64,000 bases of DNA. Origin: JBDOQU01 sp039839375. GTDB lineage: Bacteria > Pseudomonadota > Alphaproteobacteria > DSM-16000 > Inquilinaceae. Where the stretch lies: assembly GCF_039839375.1 (NCBI RefSeq), contig NZ_JBDOQU010000010.1, positions 1-64,000 on the forward strand. The letters are read 5' to 3'. Positions 17,242-25,843 of this stretch are shown piece by piece. The notes beneath the pieces are model-generated. The model saw nothing but the letters and a program-made list of their open reading frames with translations, ran no database searches and was not told where the DNA came from. Position 1 is the first letter of the stretch, and every line of letters begins with the position of its first letter. The position numbers were made by a program, and so were the translations under genes.

Positions 17242-18282
17242 ATGAATGATGCTGATGCAGCGGGAAGCAACTCCCGTCTCCTCGCGCTCTACCGGACGAT
17301 GCGCCGCATCCGTTCGTTCGAGGAACGGGTAGGCGAGCTCTTCGTCCGGGGCGAATCGGCGGGCTCGATGCTGCACCTGTCGATCGGCGAGGAGGCGGCG
17401 GCGGCCGGCGTTTGCGCCGCCATGGGCGACGACGACACTTTCACGACCCATCATCGGGGACATGGCATCTTCCTTGCCCGGGGCGCCGACCCGAACCGCA
17501 TGATGGCGGAGATTGCCGGCAAGGAGAGCGGCTACTGTCGCGGCAAGGGCGGCTCCATGCACATCGCCGACATGACGCTCGGCCATCTGGGCGCGAACGC
17601 GATCGTCGGCGGCGGTATCCCGGCCGTGGTGGGGGCGGGGCTCAGCAACCGGCATTTCCGGCGCGACGGCGTGTCGATCGCCTTCTTCGGAGACGGCGCG
17701 ATGCAGCAGGGCATCCTCTATGAGAGCATGAACATGGCAGCCCTGTGGGACCTTCCCGTCGTCTTCGTCTGTGTCAACAATCAGTACGGCATGGGCACCA
17801 GGGTCGACCAGGCGACCCGCTCCAGCGCGTTTGAGGAGCGCGCCCGCGTCTTCGGCCTCAATGCCGCGGCGGCGGACGGGGCGGATGTCGAGGAGGTCCT
17901 TGCCGCCGCGCAGGAACTGGTCGACAAGGCGAGGACCGGCAAACCCGGCTTCCTCTCCGTCTCCTGTTATCGCTTCTTCGGCCATGCCCGAATGGACAAG
18001 AGCCCCTATCGTTCGGAGGAGGAGGAAATCGAGGGCCGGCGGCGCGATCCGGTGAAGCATGCCCGCGCGACGCTGGCCGAGCGCGGCATCTCCGACGAGG
18101 CGGTGCTGGAAGCGCTGGACCGGGAAATCGCGAAGGAGATGGACACCACCGTCGATTTCGCCGTTCGGGCCGCCGCACCGCCGCTGCCGGCGATGTTCCG
18201 CGACGTCTATGCGGACGGCGAGACCGGGCCGGAGCCGCTTCGCGCCCGTCTTGATAGAATCCTCTCCGGGAGCGCCGCGTGA
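17242..18282 (+). CDS. Thiamine-diphosphate-dependent dehydrogenase E1 alpha (acetoin/pyruvate dehydrogenase type)
   Basis: A 346-residue E1 alpha subunit. It shows HLSIGEEAAAAGVCAAM, the substrate-channel block HRGHGIFLARG, and the thiamine-diphosphate motif GDGAMQQGILYESMNMAALW ending in NNQYGMGT. With the E1 beta and lipoyl-E2/hydrolase genes that follow it forms a complex resembling acetoin dehydrogenase, which cleaves an alpha-hydroxyketone to acyl-CoA and aldehyde. Pyruvate or 2-oxo acid dehydrogenase is the alternative. It is the first gene of a sugar-transport operon, so a sugar-derived ketone or oxo-acid substrate is likely. Start/stop overlaps link it to the next gene. Confidence 0.9.
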   Translation: MNDADAAGSNSRLLALYRTMRRIRSFEERVGELFVRGESAGSMLHLSIGEEAAAAGVCAAMGDDDTFTTHHRGHGIFLARGADPNRMMAEIAGKESGYCRGKGGSMHIADMTLGHLGANAIVGGGIPAVVGAGLSNRHFRRDGVSIAFFGDGAMQQGILYESMNMAALWDLPVVFVCVNNQYGMGTRVDQATRSSAFEERARVFGLNAAAADGADVEEVLAAAQELVDKARTGKPGFLSVSCYRFFGHARMDKSPYRSEEEEIEGRRRDPVKHARATLAERGISDEAVLEALDREIAKEMDTTVDFAVRAAAPPLPAMFRDVYADGETGPEPLRARLDRILSGSAA

Positions 18283-19253
18283 TGGTCGAGATCACCTATC
18301 GCGACGCGCTGCGTCAGGCCCTCGACGACGCAATGGCGGAGGATGACTCCATCGTCGTCATCGGCGAGGAGGTTGGCCGCTATGGCGGCGCCTACGGAGT
18401 CACCAAGGATCTCATCCAGAAGTACGGACCGAACCGGCTGATCGACACGCCGATCTCCGAACCCGCGATCGTCGGCACGGCGGTCGGTGCGGCGATGACC
18501 GGGCTGAGGCCGGTCGCCGAGCTCATGTATGTGGACTTCCTCGGCATGTCGATGGACCAGCTCGCCAACCAGGCAGCCAAGATCCGCTACATGTTCGGCG
18601 GCCAGATCGGCGTCCCGATGGTGCTGCGCACCCAGGGCGGCACCGGGCGGTCGGCGGGCGCTCAGCACTCGCAAAGCCTCGAGGCCTGGATCATGCACAC
18701 CCCGGGCCTGAGGCTCGCCATGCCGGCGACGGTCGAAGACGCCTATCATCTGTTGCGCCAGAGCCTCACGCTTCCCGATCCGGTCGTCTTCATCGAGCAC
18801 AAGGCTCTCTACGCCCGGAAGGAGCACGCCGACCTTTCCCGTCCTCCCTTGCCCTGGGGCAAGGCCGCCGTGAGGCGGACGGGCGGCGACCTGGTCATCG
18901 TCAGCTATTCCCGCCAGCTTCTCCATGCGATGGAGGCGGCGGAGGCGCTTTCCGCCGACGGCATCGAGGCGACCGTCATCGACCTCAGGACCCTCGATCC
19001 CCTGGATATGGACACGGTGCGCGAGCATGTGGAGCGGGTCGGCCGCGCGATGGTCGTGAGCGAAGGCGTGCTGACCGCGGGCGTCGCGGCCGAACTGGCG
19101 GCGCGGATCACCGAGGAATGCTTCGATTTCCTGGAGGAGCCGGTGATCCGGCTGGCCGGAGAGGATGTGCCGGTCCCGGTCTCGCCGACGCTGGAATCCG
19201 GCAGCATTCCGTCGCCGGAGCTGATCCACGAGATCGCGGGACGCATGGTCTGA
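18282..19253 (+). CDS. Thiamine-diphosphate-dependent dehydrogenase E1 beta
   Basis: A 323-residue E1 beta subunit, transketolase-pyrimidine and C-terminal domains. Characteristic blocks are EITYRDALRQALDDAMAEDD, VIGEEVGRYGGAYGVTKDL, TPISEPAIVGTAVGAAMTG, and EHKALYARKEH. The ATG at 18282 overlaps the E1 alpha stop by one base (TGATG); a GTG one codon earlier is possible. It pairs with E1 alpha to bind thiamine diphosphate in an alpha2beta2 enzyme. The length and the ILKQSL-like substrate region match acetoin and pyruvate E1 beta equally well, so substrate is not decided by this subunit. Confidence 0.92.
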   Translation: MVEITYRDALRQALDDAMAEDDSIVVIGEEVGRYGGAYGVTKDLIQKYGPNRLIDTPISEPAIVGTAVGAAMTGLRPVAELMYVDFLGMSMDQLANQAAKIRYMFGGQIGVPMVLRTQGGTGRSAGAQHSQSLEAWIMHTPGLRLAMPATVEDAYHLLRQSLTLPDPVVFIEHKALYARKEHADLSRPPLPWGKAAVRRTGGDLVIVSYSRQLLHAMEAAEALSADGIEATVIDLRTLDPLDMDTVREHVERVGRAMVVSEGVLTAGVAAELAARITEECFDFLEEPVIRLAGEDVPVPVSPTLESGSIPSPELIHEIAGRMV

Positions 19254-20521
19254 TGGCTGCCGTTACTCTCACCATGCCGCGTCTCGGCGAAACGATGGAG
19301 CAGGGCCGCGTCGTCGGTTGGCTGGTGCAGGCTGGCGACAGTTTCAAACGCGGCGAGGCGATCCTGGAGATTGAGACGGACAAGACGGTGGCGGAACTGC
19401 CGGCGCTCGGCGACGGCAGGCTGGACGAGATGCTTGCAGCCGTGGGGGACGAGGTCCCGGTCGGAGAGCCGCTGGCCAGAATTGACGCGGTTGACAAGGA
19501 CGAATGGGCCGGCGGCGCGCCGGAAGAGACGACGGTTCAGCCGTCGACGGGGCCGTCGCCGATGTCCCCGGTCGCCGCGAAGACGTCCGGCGGCCGTGTC
19601 CGCGCTACACCGGTCGCGCGCCGTCTCGCCCAACGGCATGACATCGACATAGGCAATCTTGCCGGCTCGGGCCGGCGTGGGCGGATAGAAAAGAACGATG
19701 TCATGGCGGCGGTGGACCAATCGCCCGTCCGCGTCGGCGATGACGAGTCCATCGCGCTGCCGGAAGGCAGGATCGCATTCACGCGCCATGGAGCGCCGGA
19801 ACGCGGGAAGGGGACAGTCATCCTCCTCCACGGCTTCTCCGGCGACCGCATGACCTGGTCGAGCCTTGCGTCCAGCCTCGCGCGCGCCGGCCGGCATGTG
19901 ATCGCGCCCGACCTGCCGGGACATGGCGCGACGGAGATCGAGGCGGGAACAGTCGACGCCCTGCGCGCGCCGCTGCCGGCCTTCGTCGATGCGCTCGATC
20001 TCGGCGACGGTCCGCTGGAGGTGGTCGGCCACTCGCTGGGCGCGCTCGCGGCTCTCCGCCTCGCAGATGCGCTCGGAACGAGGGTGCGCCGCCTGACGCT
20101 TCTCGCGCCGGTCGGGCTCGGGCCTGAGATCGATCGGGATTTCCTTCTCGGTATGGCAACTGCCAGGACGCCCGATGCGGTAGCGCATCTCCTCCGACGC
20201 CTGACCGTCAACGCGTCGCTCCCGTCGCCGGACGCGTTGAGGGCGCTTGCCGATTCCCTGGGGCAAGGCCGTCTCGTCGATCTGGCGCATGCGTTGGTAG
20301 GCGCCCACGCCCAGCAGGTGGACATGGTCGAGGCGCTTGGCCGCGCGGTCGAACGGACCAGCGTGCGGGTCATTTTCGGCCTTGAGGACAGGATTATCCC
20401 CTGGCGACAAGTCGCGGCGGCGCCGTCGGCGGTTGCGATCCATCTGGTCGGAGGAGCAGGGCATATGCCTCATTGGGACAAGCCTGCCGAAGTGCTTCGC
20501 ATCGTCGATCCCGGAAGTTGA
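19253..20521 (+). CDS. Lipoyl/E3-binding/alpha-beta-hydrolase fusion, acetoin dehydrogenase E2-like (AcoC type)
   Basis: A 422-residue three-domain protein. Residues 1-78 are a lipoyl domain with the lipoylated K44 in EIETDKTVAELP. Residues 115-152 are a peripheral subunit-binding domain (RATPVARRLAQRHDIDIGNL). Residues 172-422 are an alpha/beta-hydrolase with nucleophile S261 in GHSLGAL, then D in FGLEDRIIP and H in GAGHMPHWDKP. Acetoin dehydrogenase E2 (AcoC) has the same lipoyl plus hydrolase arrangement instead of a CAT-type acyltransferase. An E3 (lipoamide dehydrogenase) gene is not in the window, so E3 must be shared. The start overlaps E1 beta by one base. Confidence 0.9.
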   Translation: MAAVTLTMPRLGETMEQGRVVGWLVQAGDSFKRGEAILEIETDKTVAELPALGDGRLDEMLAAVGDEVPVGEPLARIDAVDKDEWAGGAPEETTVQPSTGPSPMSPVAAKTSGGRVRATPVARRLAQRHDIDIGNLAGSGRRGRIEKNDVMAAVDQSPVRVGDDESIALPEGRIAFTRHGAPERGKGTVILLHGFSGDRMTWSSLASSLARAGRHVIAPDLPGHGATEIEAGTVDALRAPLPAFVDALDLGDGPLEVVGHSLGALAALRLADALGTRVRRLTLLAPVGLGPEIDRDFLLGMATARTPDAVAHLLRRLTVNASLPSPDALRALADSLGQGRLVDLAHALVGAHAQQVDMVEALGRAVERTSVRVIFGLEDRIIPWRQVAAAPSAVAIHLVGGAGHMPHWDKPAEVLRIVDPGS

Positions 20522-20593
20522 CAGATTGGAGTGCCGGTGATGGAGAGACGGGTAGAGAAGAACAGGTCCACGGCGCGGTAGAGGGAGGACGGG

Positions 20594-22126
20594 ATGGCCT
20601 ATTTCATCGCCGTCGACGGCGGCACCGAAAGCTTGCGGGCCCGTGTCTACGATCTCTCGGGACGATGCCTGGCCAGTGAGGCGGACCCTTATGACACCAC
20701 CTTTGCGAGCGGGGCGAGGGCGGAACAGGATCCAGAGGATTGGTGGCGCGCGCTTGGCGGCTCTGTCCGGCGCGCGGTCGCCGGATCCGGCGTCGCTCCC
20801 GACGAAATTGAGGCGATCGCCCTCGCCACGACCTCCTGCACCGTCGTCGCGCTCGACCGCGATGCGCGGGCGCTGCGCCCGTCGATCATATGGATGGACG
20901 TTCGCGCCGGGGAGGAGGCGGCGGACGTGCTTGCGACCGGCGATCCGGCGCTGATCGTCAACGGCGCTGGACAAGGCCCGGTTTCGGCCGAGTGGATGAT
21001 CCCCAAGGCCCTGTGGCTGGCGCGGCATGAGCCTGATGTCTTCGACGCCGCGCACACGATCTGCGAGTATCAGGATTTCATGACGATCCGGCTGACCGGG
21101 CGACGGGTCGCAAGCCTGAACAACGTCTCGATCCGCTGGCACTACAACACCGATCTGGGCGGCTGGCCGACCGGCCTTCTCGCCCGCCTGGACCTCGATG
21201 CGCTCCAGGACAAGTGGCCGGGGGAGGTGGCGGCTCCCGGCGAGGTGGTCGGCGAACTCACCGCCATGGCGGCGGAACATCTCGGCCTCTCGAGAACCGT
21301 GAAGCTCGTTCAGGGCGGCGCCGACGCCCTGATCGGCATGATCGGTCTTGGCGTGGCGCAACCCGGCCAGCTTGCGCTTGTCACCGGCTCCTCACACCTC
21401 CAGTTCGGCGTGTCGGAGAAGCCGGTCAACTTCCCCGGGCTCTGGGGCGCCTACCCGAACGCCGTCTATCCCGACCGCTACATCATCGAGGGCGGTCAGA
21501 CGTCGACCGGCTCCATTCTCCAGTGGCTCGGCCGGATGATGAACGGCACGATCGATCTCGCGGCGCTCAATGCGGCGGCGGCCGAGATCGAGCCTGGAGC
21601 CGATGGCCTGATCGTGCAGGATCACTTCCAGGGCAACCGGACGCCCTATACCGATCCGCGCTCGCGCGGGGCGCTGGTCGGACTCACCCTCGCGCACGGG
21701 CCGGCGCATGTTTTCCGGGCGATCATCGAGGGGATCGGATTCGGCACCCGGGCGATCCTCGACCAGATGGCCGCGGCCGGATTCAGGGGGCGGGCCGTGA
21801 CGGTCGGCGGCGGTGCGACGGCGTCCGACCTGTGGCTGCAGATCCATGCCGACACGTCCGGCCTTCCGGTTTCGGTGCCCGTCTCGATCGACTCTCCGTC
21901 GGTTGGCGCGGCGGTTCTCGCCGCCCACGGGGCGGGCCGCTTCAACACGATCGACGAGGGGATCGCGGCGATGGTGAAGCCCGGCCGCACGATCGATCCC
22001 CGGCCGCGGGAGACGGCGCTTTATGACGAGATCTACCAGCAATACCGGGCGCTCTATCCGGCGCTGAAGGGAGTCCGTGACCGGAAGGCGGAAACTGGCG
22101 TGGCCAGCCTGCGGGCGGGAATATGA
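20594..22126 (+). CDS. FGGY-family carbohydrate kinase
   Basis: A 510-residue sugar kinase. The N-terminal phosphate loop is IAVDGGTESLRARVYDLSG. The C-terminal ATP-binding block is VGGGATASDLWLQIHADTSG, and YIIEGGQTSTGSILQW is the middle signature. FGGY kinases phosphorylate pentuloses, polyols such as erythritol, glycerol or AI-2 (LsrK). Here it lies with a SorC regulator and a CUT2 transporter, the same set seen in erythritol and AI-2 loci. It should trap the imported sugar in the cytoplasm and produce the SorC effector. Exact substrate is not readable. Confidence 0.9.
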   Translation: MAYFIAVDGGTESLRARVYDLSGRCLASEADPYDTTFASGARAEQDPEDWWRALGGSVRRAVAGSGVAPDEIEAIALATTSCTVVALDRDARALRPSIIWMDVRAGEEAADVLATGDPALIVNGAGQGPVSAEWMIPKALWLARHEPDVFDAAHTICEYQDFMTIRLTGRRVASLNNVSIRWHYNTDLGGWPTGLLARLDLDALQDKWPGEVAAPGEVVGELTAMAAEHLGLSRTVKLVQGGADALIGMIGLGVAQPGQLALVTGSSHLQFGVSEKPVNFPGLWGAYPNAVYPDRYIIEGGQTSTGSILQWLGRMMNGTIDLAALNAAAAEIEPGADGLIVQDHFQGNRTPYTDPRSRGALVGLTLAHGPAHVFRAIIEGIGFGTRAILDQMAAAGFRGRAVTVGGGATASDLWLQIHADTSGLPVSVPVSIDSPSVGAAVLAAHGAGRFNTIDEGIAAMVKPGRTIDPRPRETALYDEIYQQYRALYPALKGVRDRKAETGVASLRAGI

Positions 22127-22187
22127 CAAACCGAAACCCGCCAGCTAGTGTCATGGGACACGGCGGAACACGGAAAGCGAGGATCGC

Positions 22188-23096
22188 GTGACGAGTATCG
22201 CATTTCTTGGACTGGGCATCATGGGGAGCGGCATGGTCCGCAATCTCCTGAAGGCGGGGCATGGGGTCACGGTCTGGAACCGGACCAGCCGGCCCCTGCC
22301 GGCGGATCTTGCCGGGGCGAGCCGGGCGACGTCGATCGCGGAGGCTCTCGCGGGGAAGACGCGCGTCTTCGTCTGCCTGACCGGACCGGACGCTCAGGCC
22401 GAGGTGCTGGAAGGGCCGGACGGCGCGCTCGCCGCCGCCTCTGCCGATGCGATCGTCGTCGACGCCACCACGACCGACCCGGAGGTTACCCGCCGTCTCG
22501 CTCAAACGGCCGCCGACAACGGGTTGCGCTACCTGGATTGTCCTGTTTTCGGCAGCAGGAACGAGGCGTGGGAAGGCCGGCTGGACTTCGTTTGCGGCGG
22601 CGAACGCGAGGCATTCGACGCTGTCAGGCCGCTTCTGGACGCGATGGCCGCCAGCGTGCATTACATGGGCGGATCGACGGCAGGGACCGCGATGAAGCTC
22701 GTCGGCAACCTGCTCGTGGCGGCGCAGATGATGTCGCTCGGCGAGGGGCTGTCGCTCGCCCGGAAGGCCGGACTCGACGCGGAGCGCGTGATGGGCGTTC
22801 TGGACGTCACGGATTTCAGTTCCGGTCTCATCCGCGGCGTCGGCCGGGCGAGCCTCGCCGGCGACTATCAACCGCATTTCTATCTCAAGCATATGCTGAA
22901 GGATGCCCGGCTGATCGGCGATTTCGCCCGTGGTCTCGATGTGCCGCTGCCTGTGTCCGGTGTGATCGCGCAGATGTATCAGGCGGCGGTGAACCAGGGG
23001 CTCGGCGATCTCAACGCTTCCGGTTTGCACAAGATGCTGTTCGCCATGTCGGGGCTGGACGAAAACGGGAAAGGAGAGAAATCCGGCGAAAAATGA
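22188..23096 (+). CDS. NAD(P)-dependent beta-hydroxyacid dehydrogenase (3-hydroxyisobutyrate dehydrogenase family)
   Basis: A 302-residue oxidoreductase. The dinucleotide-binding motif is IAFLGLGIMGSGMVRNLLKAG. The catalytic lysine sits in GTAMKLVGNLLVAAQ. The usual substrate loop (DAPVSGG) appears here as DCPVFGS. The family oxidises 3-hydroxy acids, and L-threonate dehydrogenase (LtnD) is a member, so a sugar-acid substrate fits the operon. The start is a GTG with GAGG upstream. It sits between the FGGY kinase and the sugar-binding protein. The 30-residue lysine-rich tail (GKGEKSGEK) is unusual. Confidence 0.88.
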   Translation: MTSIAFLGLGIMGSGMVRNLLKAGHGVTVWNRTSRPLPADLAGASRATSIAEALAGKTRVFVCLTGPDAQAEVLEGPDGALAAASADAIVVDATTTDPEVTRRLAQTAADNGLRYLDCPVFGSRNEAWEGRLDFVCGGEREAFDAVRPLLDAMAASVHYMGGSTAGTAMKLVGNLLVAAQMMSLGEGLSLARKAGLDAERVMGVLDVTDFSSGLIRGVGRASLAGDYQPHFYLKHMLKDARLIGDFARGLDVPLPVSGVIAQMYQAAVNQGLGDLNASGLHKMLFAMSGLDENGKGEKSGEK

Positions 23097-23148
23097 GAAG
23101 CGCTTTGCACGAAGTGACCCAACAAAACGAAAGACAGGAGGAGACATC

Positions 23149-24180
23149 ATGAAGATTTTCGCAGGCGTATCCGCCCTTGCCCTCATCGCGGGCGTCGGTC
23201 TCATTTCGATTTCGCCGCTGGCGGATGCCCGCGCCCAGGAGGCTGGGCCTGACGTCGCGGCGACGGAGGATGCCACCTACACCATCCCGACCATCGTGAA
23301 GATCTCCGGCATCCAGTGGTTCATCCGCATGGAGGAAGGCGTCGAGCGATTTGCCGAGGAGACCGGCCACAACGCCTATCAGGTCGGGCCCGCCAATGCG
23401 GACGCGCAGCTTCAGGTGCGCATCGTGGAGGACGAGATCGCCAAGGGCGTCGACGCCATCACGATCGTTCCGTTTTCGCCCGAGGCGGTGGAGCCGGTGC
23501 TGGCCAAGGCCATGGAGCAGGGCATCACGGTGGTCAGTCACGAGGCCTCGGCCATCGAGAATGCCGTTTACGACATCGAAGCGTTCCGCAATGCCGCCTA
23601 TGGCGAGCATCTGATGGAAGCGCTCGCCCAATGCATGGGCGGGCAGGGCCAGTATGCCGTCTTCGTCGGCGGGTTGACCTCCAAGTCCCACAATGAGTGG
23701 GTCGACGCCGCCATCGCATACCAGGAGGCGAACTATCCGGATATGGAACTGGTCGGATCCAAGAACGAAACCTTCGACGACCAGCAGCAGGCCTATGCCA
23801 AGACCCAGGAACTCCTGCGAGCCTATCCCGATGTCCGCGGCTTCCAGGGCAGCGCCTCCACCGACGTCGCCGGCATCGGCCTGGCGCTCGAGCAACGCGG
23901 GATGGAGGACGATACCTGCGTCATGGGAACAAGCCTGCCGTCGATCGCCTCGCAGTATCTGGAAACCGGAGCGGTCGACATGATCTCGTTCTGGGATCCC
24001 GCCGAGGCCGCCTATGTCATGAATACCGTGGCGGTCATGCTGCTCAATGGCGAAACCATCGAGGATGGCGCCAATCTCGGCGTTCCCGGCTATGAGAATG
24101 TCACTCTGGAAGGCAAGGTCATCTATGGCGAGGCCTGGGTCGACGTGACGGCGGAGAACATGGACCAGTATCCCTTCTGA
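23149..24180 (+). CDS. CUT2-type sugar ABC transporter substrate-binding protein (RhaS/LsrB-like)
   Basis: A 343-residue periplasmic-binding protein of the ribose/AI-2 fold with a signal peptide (1-30, cleavage near ARAQ). Its hallmarks are FAEETGHNAYQVGPANADAQ, the QG-like IVEDEIAKGVDAITIVPF, SHEASAIENAVYDIE and DVAGIGLALEQRG. LsrB and RhaS relatives bind furanose forms of C5 or C6 sugars. A strong AGGAGGAGA ribosome site precedes the start, typical of the most highly made component of an ABC system. A hairpin follows the gene. Confidence 0.9.
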   Translation: MKIFAGVSALALIAGVGLISISPLADARAQEAGPDVAATEDATYTIPTIVKISGIQWFIRMEEGVERFAEETGHNAYQVGPANADAQLQVRIVEDEIAKGVDAITIVPFSPEAVEPVLAKAMEQGITVVSHEASAIENAVYDIEAFRNAAYGEHLMEALAQCMGGQGQYAVFVGGLTSKSHNEWVDAAIAYQEANYPDMELVGSKNETFDDQQQAYAKTQELLRAYPDVRGFQGSASTDVAGIGLALEQRGMEDDTCVMGTSLPSIASQYLETGAVDMISFWDPAEAAYVMNTVAVMLLNGETIEDGANLGVPGYENVTLEGKVIYGEAWVDVTAENMDQYPF

Positions 24181-24222
24181 GGTCCCTCTGCTTCAATCGA
24201 CGGGGCCGGCTGGTGTTCCGAT

Positions 24223-24249
24223 GCCGACGGATGGTTCCCATCCGTTGGC
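24223..24249 (+). promoter_or_regulatory. 12-bp intercistronic RNA hairpin
   Basis: GCCGACGGATGG (24223-24234) and CCATCCGTTGGC (24238-24249) form a 12-bp stem with one G-U pair and a 3-base loop. It lies in the 150-base gap between the binding-protein and ATPase genes. There is no T-run, so the likely role is 3' protection of the binding-protein message and lower expression of downstream genes, as known for other ABC operons. Confidence 0.55.
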
Positions 24250-24330
24250 TGAATCGGACCGCCGACTTATTGGATCTGGTGCGCCGGTCCCGTCATCACT
24301 GCCACTCCATGGACCGCGTCGCTACATCAC

Positions 24331-25833
24331 ATGGACCAGACAACGGATTCGGACCTGATCTCCCTGCGCGGGATCTCGAAGGCCTTCGCCGGCGTCCAGG
24401 CGCTCGACGATGTCAGCCTGACGATCGGCCGCGGTGAGATCGTATGCCTCGCCGGCGAGAACGGCAGCGGCAAGTCGACCCTCATCAAGATTCTGGCCGG
24501 CGCACAGGCGGCGGACAAGGGCGAGATCACCCTCAACGACAAGGCCTATCGCCGCGTCAGCCCGATCGAGGCCGTGCATGAGGGGATCCAGGTCATCTTC
24601 CAGGATTTCTCGCTGTTTCCGAACCTGACGGTGGCGGAGAACATCGCACTCAACGACGCGCTGTCGCACGGGCGGGCCCTCGTCGACTGGCGTGGCGTCC
24701 ACAGGACTGCCCGCGAAGCGCTGGACAAGGTGGGTGTGGATATCGACCTGGACGCCCGCGTCGAAAACCTGCCGGTGGCCGATAAGCAGCTCGTCGCGAT
24801 CGCCCGCGCGCTTGTCGGCGACGCACGGCTGATCGTCATGGACGAGCCGACGACGGCCTTGACCGAACGGGAGGTCCGGACGCTTCTGGGGATCATCCGC
24901 CGGCTGCAGCAGGACGGCGTTTCGGTCCTGTTCGTCAGCCACAAGCTGAATGAGGTCTTCGAGGTATGTGAGAAGATCGCTGTGCTGCGCAACGGCCGCA
25001 AGGTCGCCGACGGTCCCGTAGGCGATTTCGATCTGGAATCTCTCACTTTCCACATGACGGGGCGCAGGTTCTCGGCGGACGGCGAGAAGCGCGCGATCCC
25101 GCAAGACGCTCGCGAACTCATGCGGGTCGAGGCGCTGGGGAAGAAGGATGGCTTCCAGGAGGTGTCGTTCAGCCTGCTCGCCGGTGAAGTGCTCGGCGTT
25201 GCGGGGCTCCTCGGCTCCGGCCGGACCGAACTGGCGGAGGCCTTGTTCGGTCTTCGCCCCGCGGACTCCGGGCGGATATTCATCGAAGGCGAACCGGTCG
25301 CTCTCCGTGATGTCCGCCATGCGATCAACTGCGGCATCGGCTATGTCCCGGAGGACCGGTTGACCGAGGGACTGTTCCTGCCCCAGGCCATCGAACGCAA
25401 TATCGTCGTCGGGAGCATAGATCGGCTGGCCGGCCGGTCGGGCTTCCTCGATTTCGGCGCCATGCGCCGCCAGGTCGATGAATGGCTCGACAATCTGAAG
25501 ATCGCGACACCATCCGCCAGATCCCCGGTCCAGAGCCTGTCCGGCGGAAACCAGCAGCGCGTCATGCTGGCGCGCTGGCTGGCGACCGAACCCCGGATCC
25601 TGATCCTGAATGGTCCGACGGTCGGGGTCGACGTGGGGTCGAAGGTCGACATCCACGAGATCATCGATGACCTTGCCCGGAAGGGCATCGGCGTGATCGT
25701 GATTTCCGACGACATTCCGGAACTCCTCCGCGCCTGCGACCGCATCCTGATCATGAAGGCGGGCCGGGTCGTGGAGGAGGTCGGGCAGGCGGATACCAGC
25801 GAATCCGGCCTGGCCCGGCGACTGGTAAGCTAG
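24331..25833 (+). CDS. CUT2-type sugar ABC transporter ATPase (two nucleotide-binding halves)
   Basis: A 500-residue ATPase with two ABC domains. The first half has Walker A GENGSGKST and Walker B LIVMDEPTTAL. The second has a degenerate Walker A (GLLGSGRTE), the signature LSGGNQQRVMLARWL, and at the Walker B position LILNGPTVGVDVG, in which the usual aspartate and catalytic glutamate (DEPT) are replaced by asparagine and glycine. One functional ATP site is common in this class. It energises the two permeases downstream. Confidence 0.93.
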   Translation: MDQTTDSDLISLRGISKAFAGVQALDDVSLTIGRGEIVCLAGENGSGKSTLIKILAGAQAADKGEITLNDKAYRRVSPIEAVHEGIQVIFQDFSLFPNLTVAENIALNDALSHGRALVDWRGVHRTAREALDKVGVDIDLDARVENLPVADKQLVAIARALVGDARLIVMDEPTTALTEREVRTLLGIIRRLQQDGVSVLFVSHKLNEVFEVCEKIAVLRNGRKVADGPVGDFDLESLTFHMTGRRFSADGEKRAIPQDARELMRVEALGKKDGFQEVSFSLLAGEVLGVAGLLGSGRTELAEALFGLRPADSGRIFIEGEPVALRDVRHAINCGIGYVPEDRLTEGLFLPQAIERNIVVGSIDRLAGRSGFLDFGAMRRQVDEWLDNLKIATPSARSPVQSLSGGNQQRVMLARWLATEPRILILNGPTVGVDVGSKVDIHEIIDDLARKGIGVIVISDDIPELLRACDRILIMKAGRVVEEVGQADTSESGLARRLVS

Positions 25834-25843
25834 GGAGAACGCC

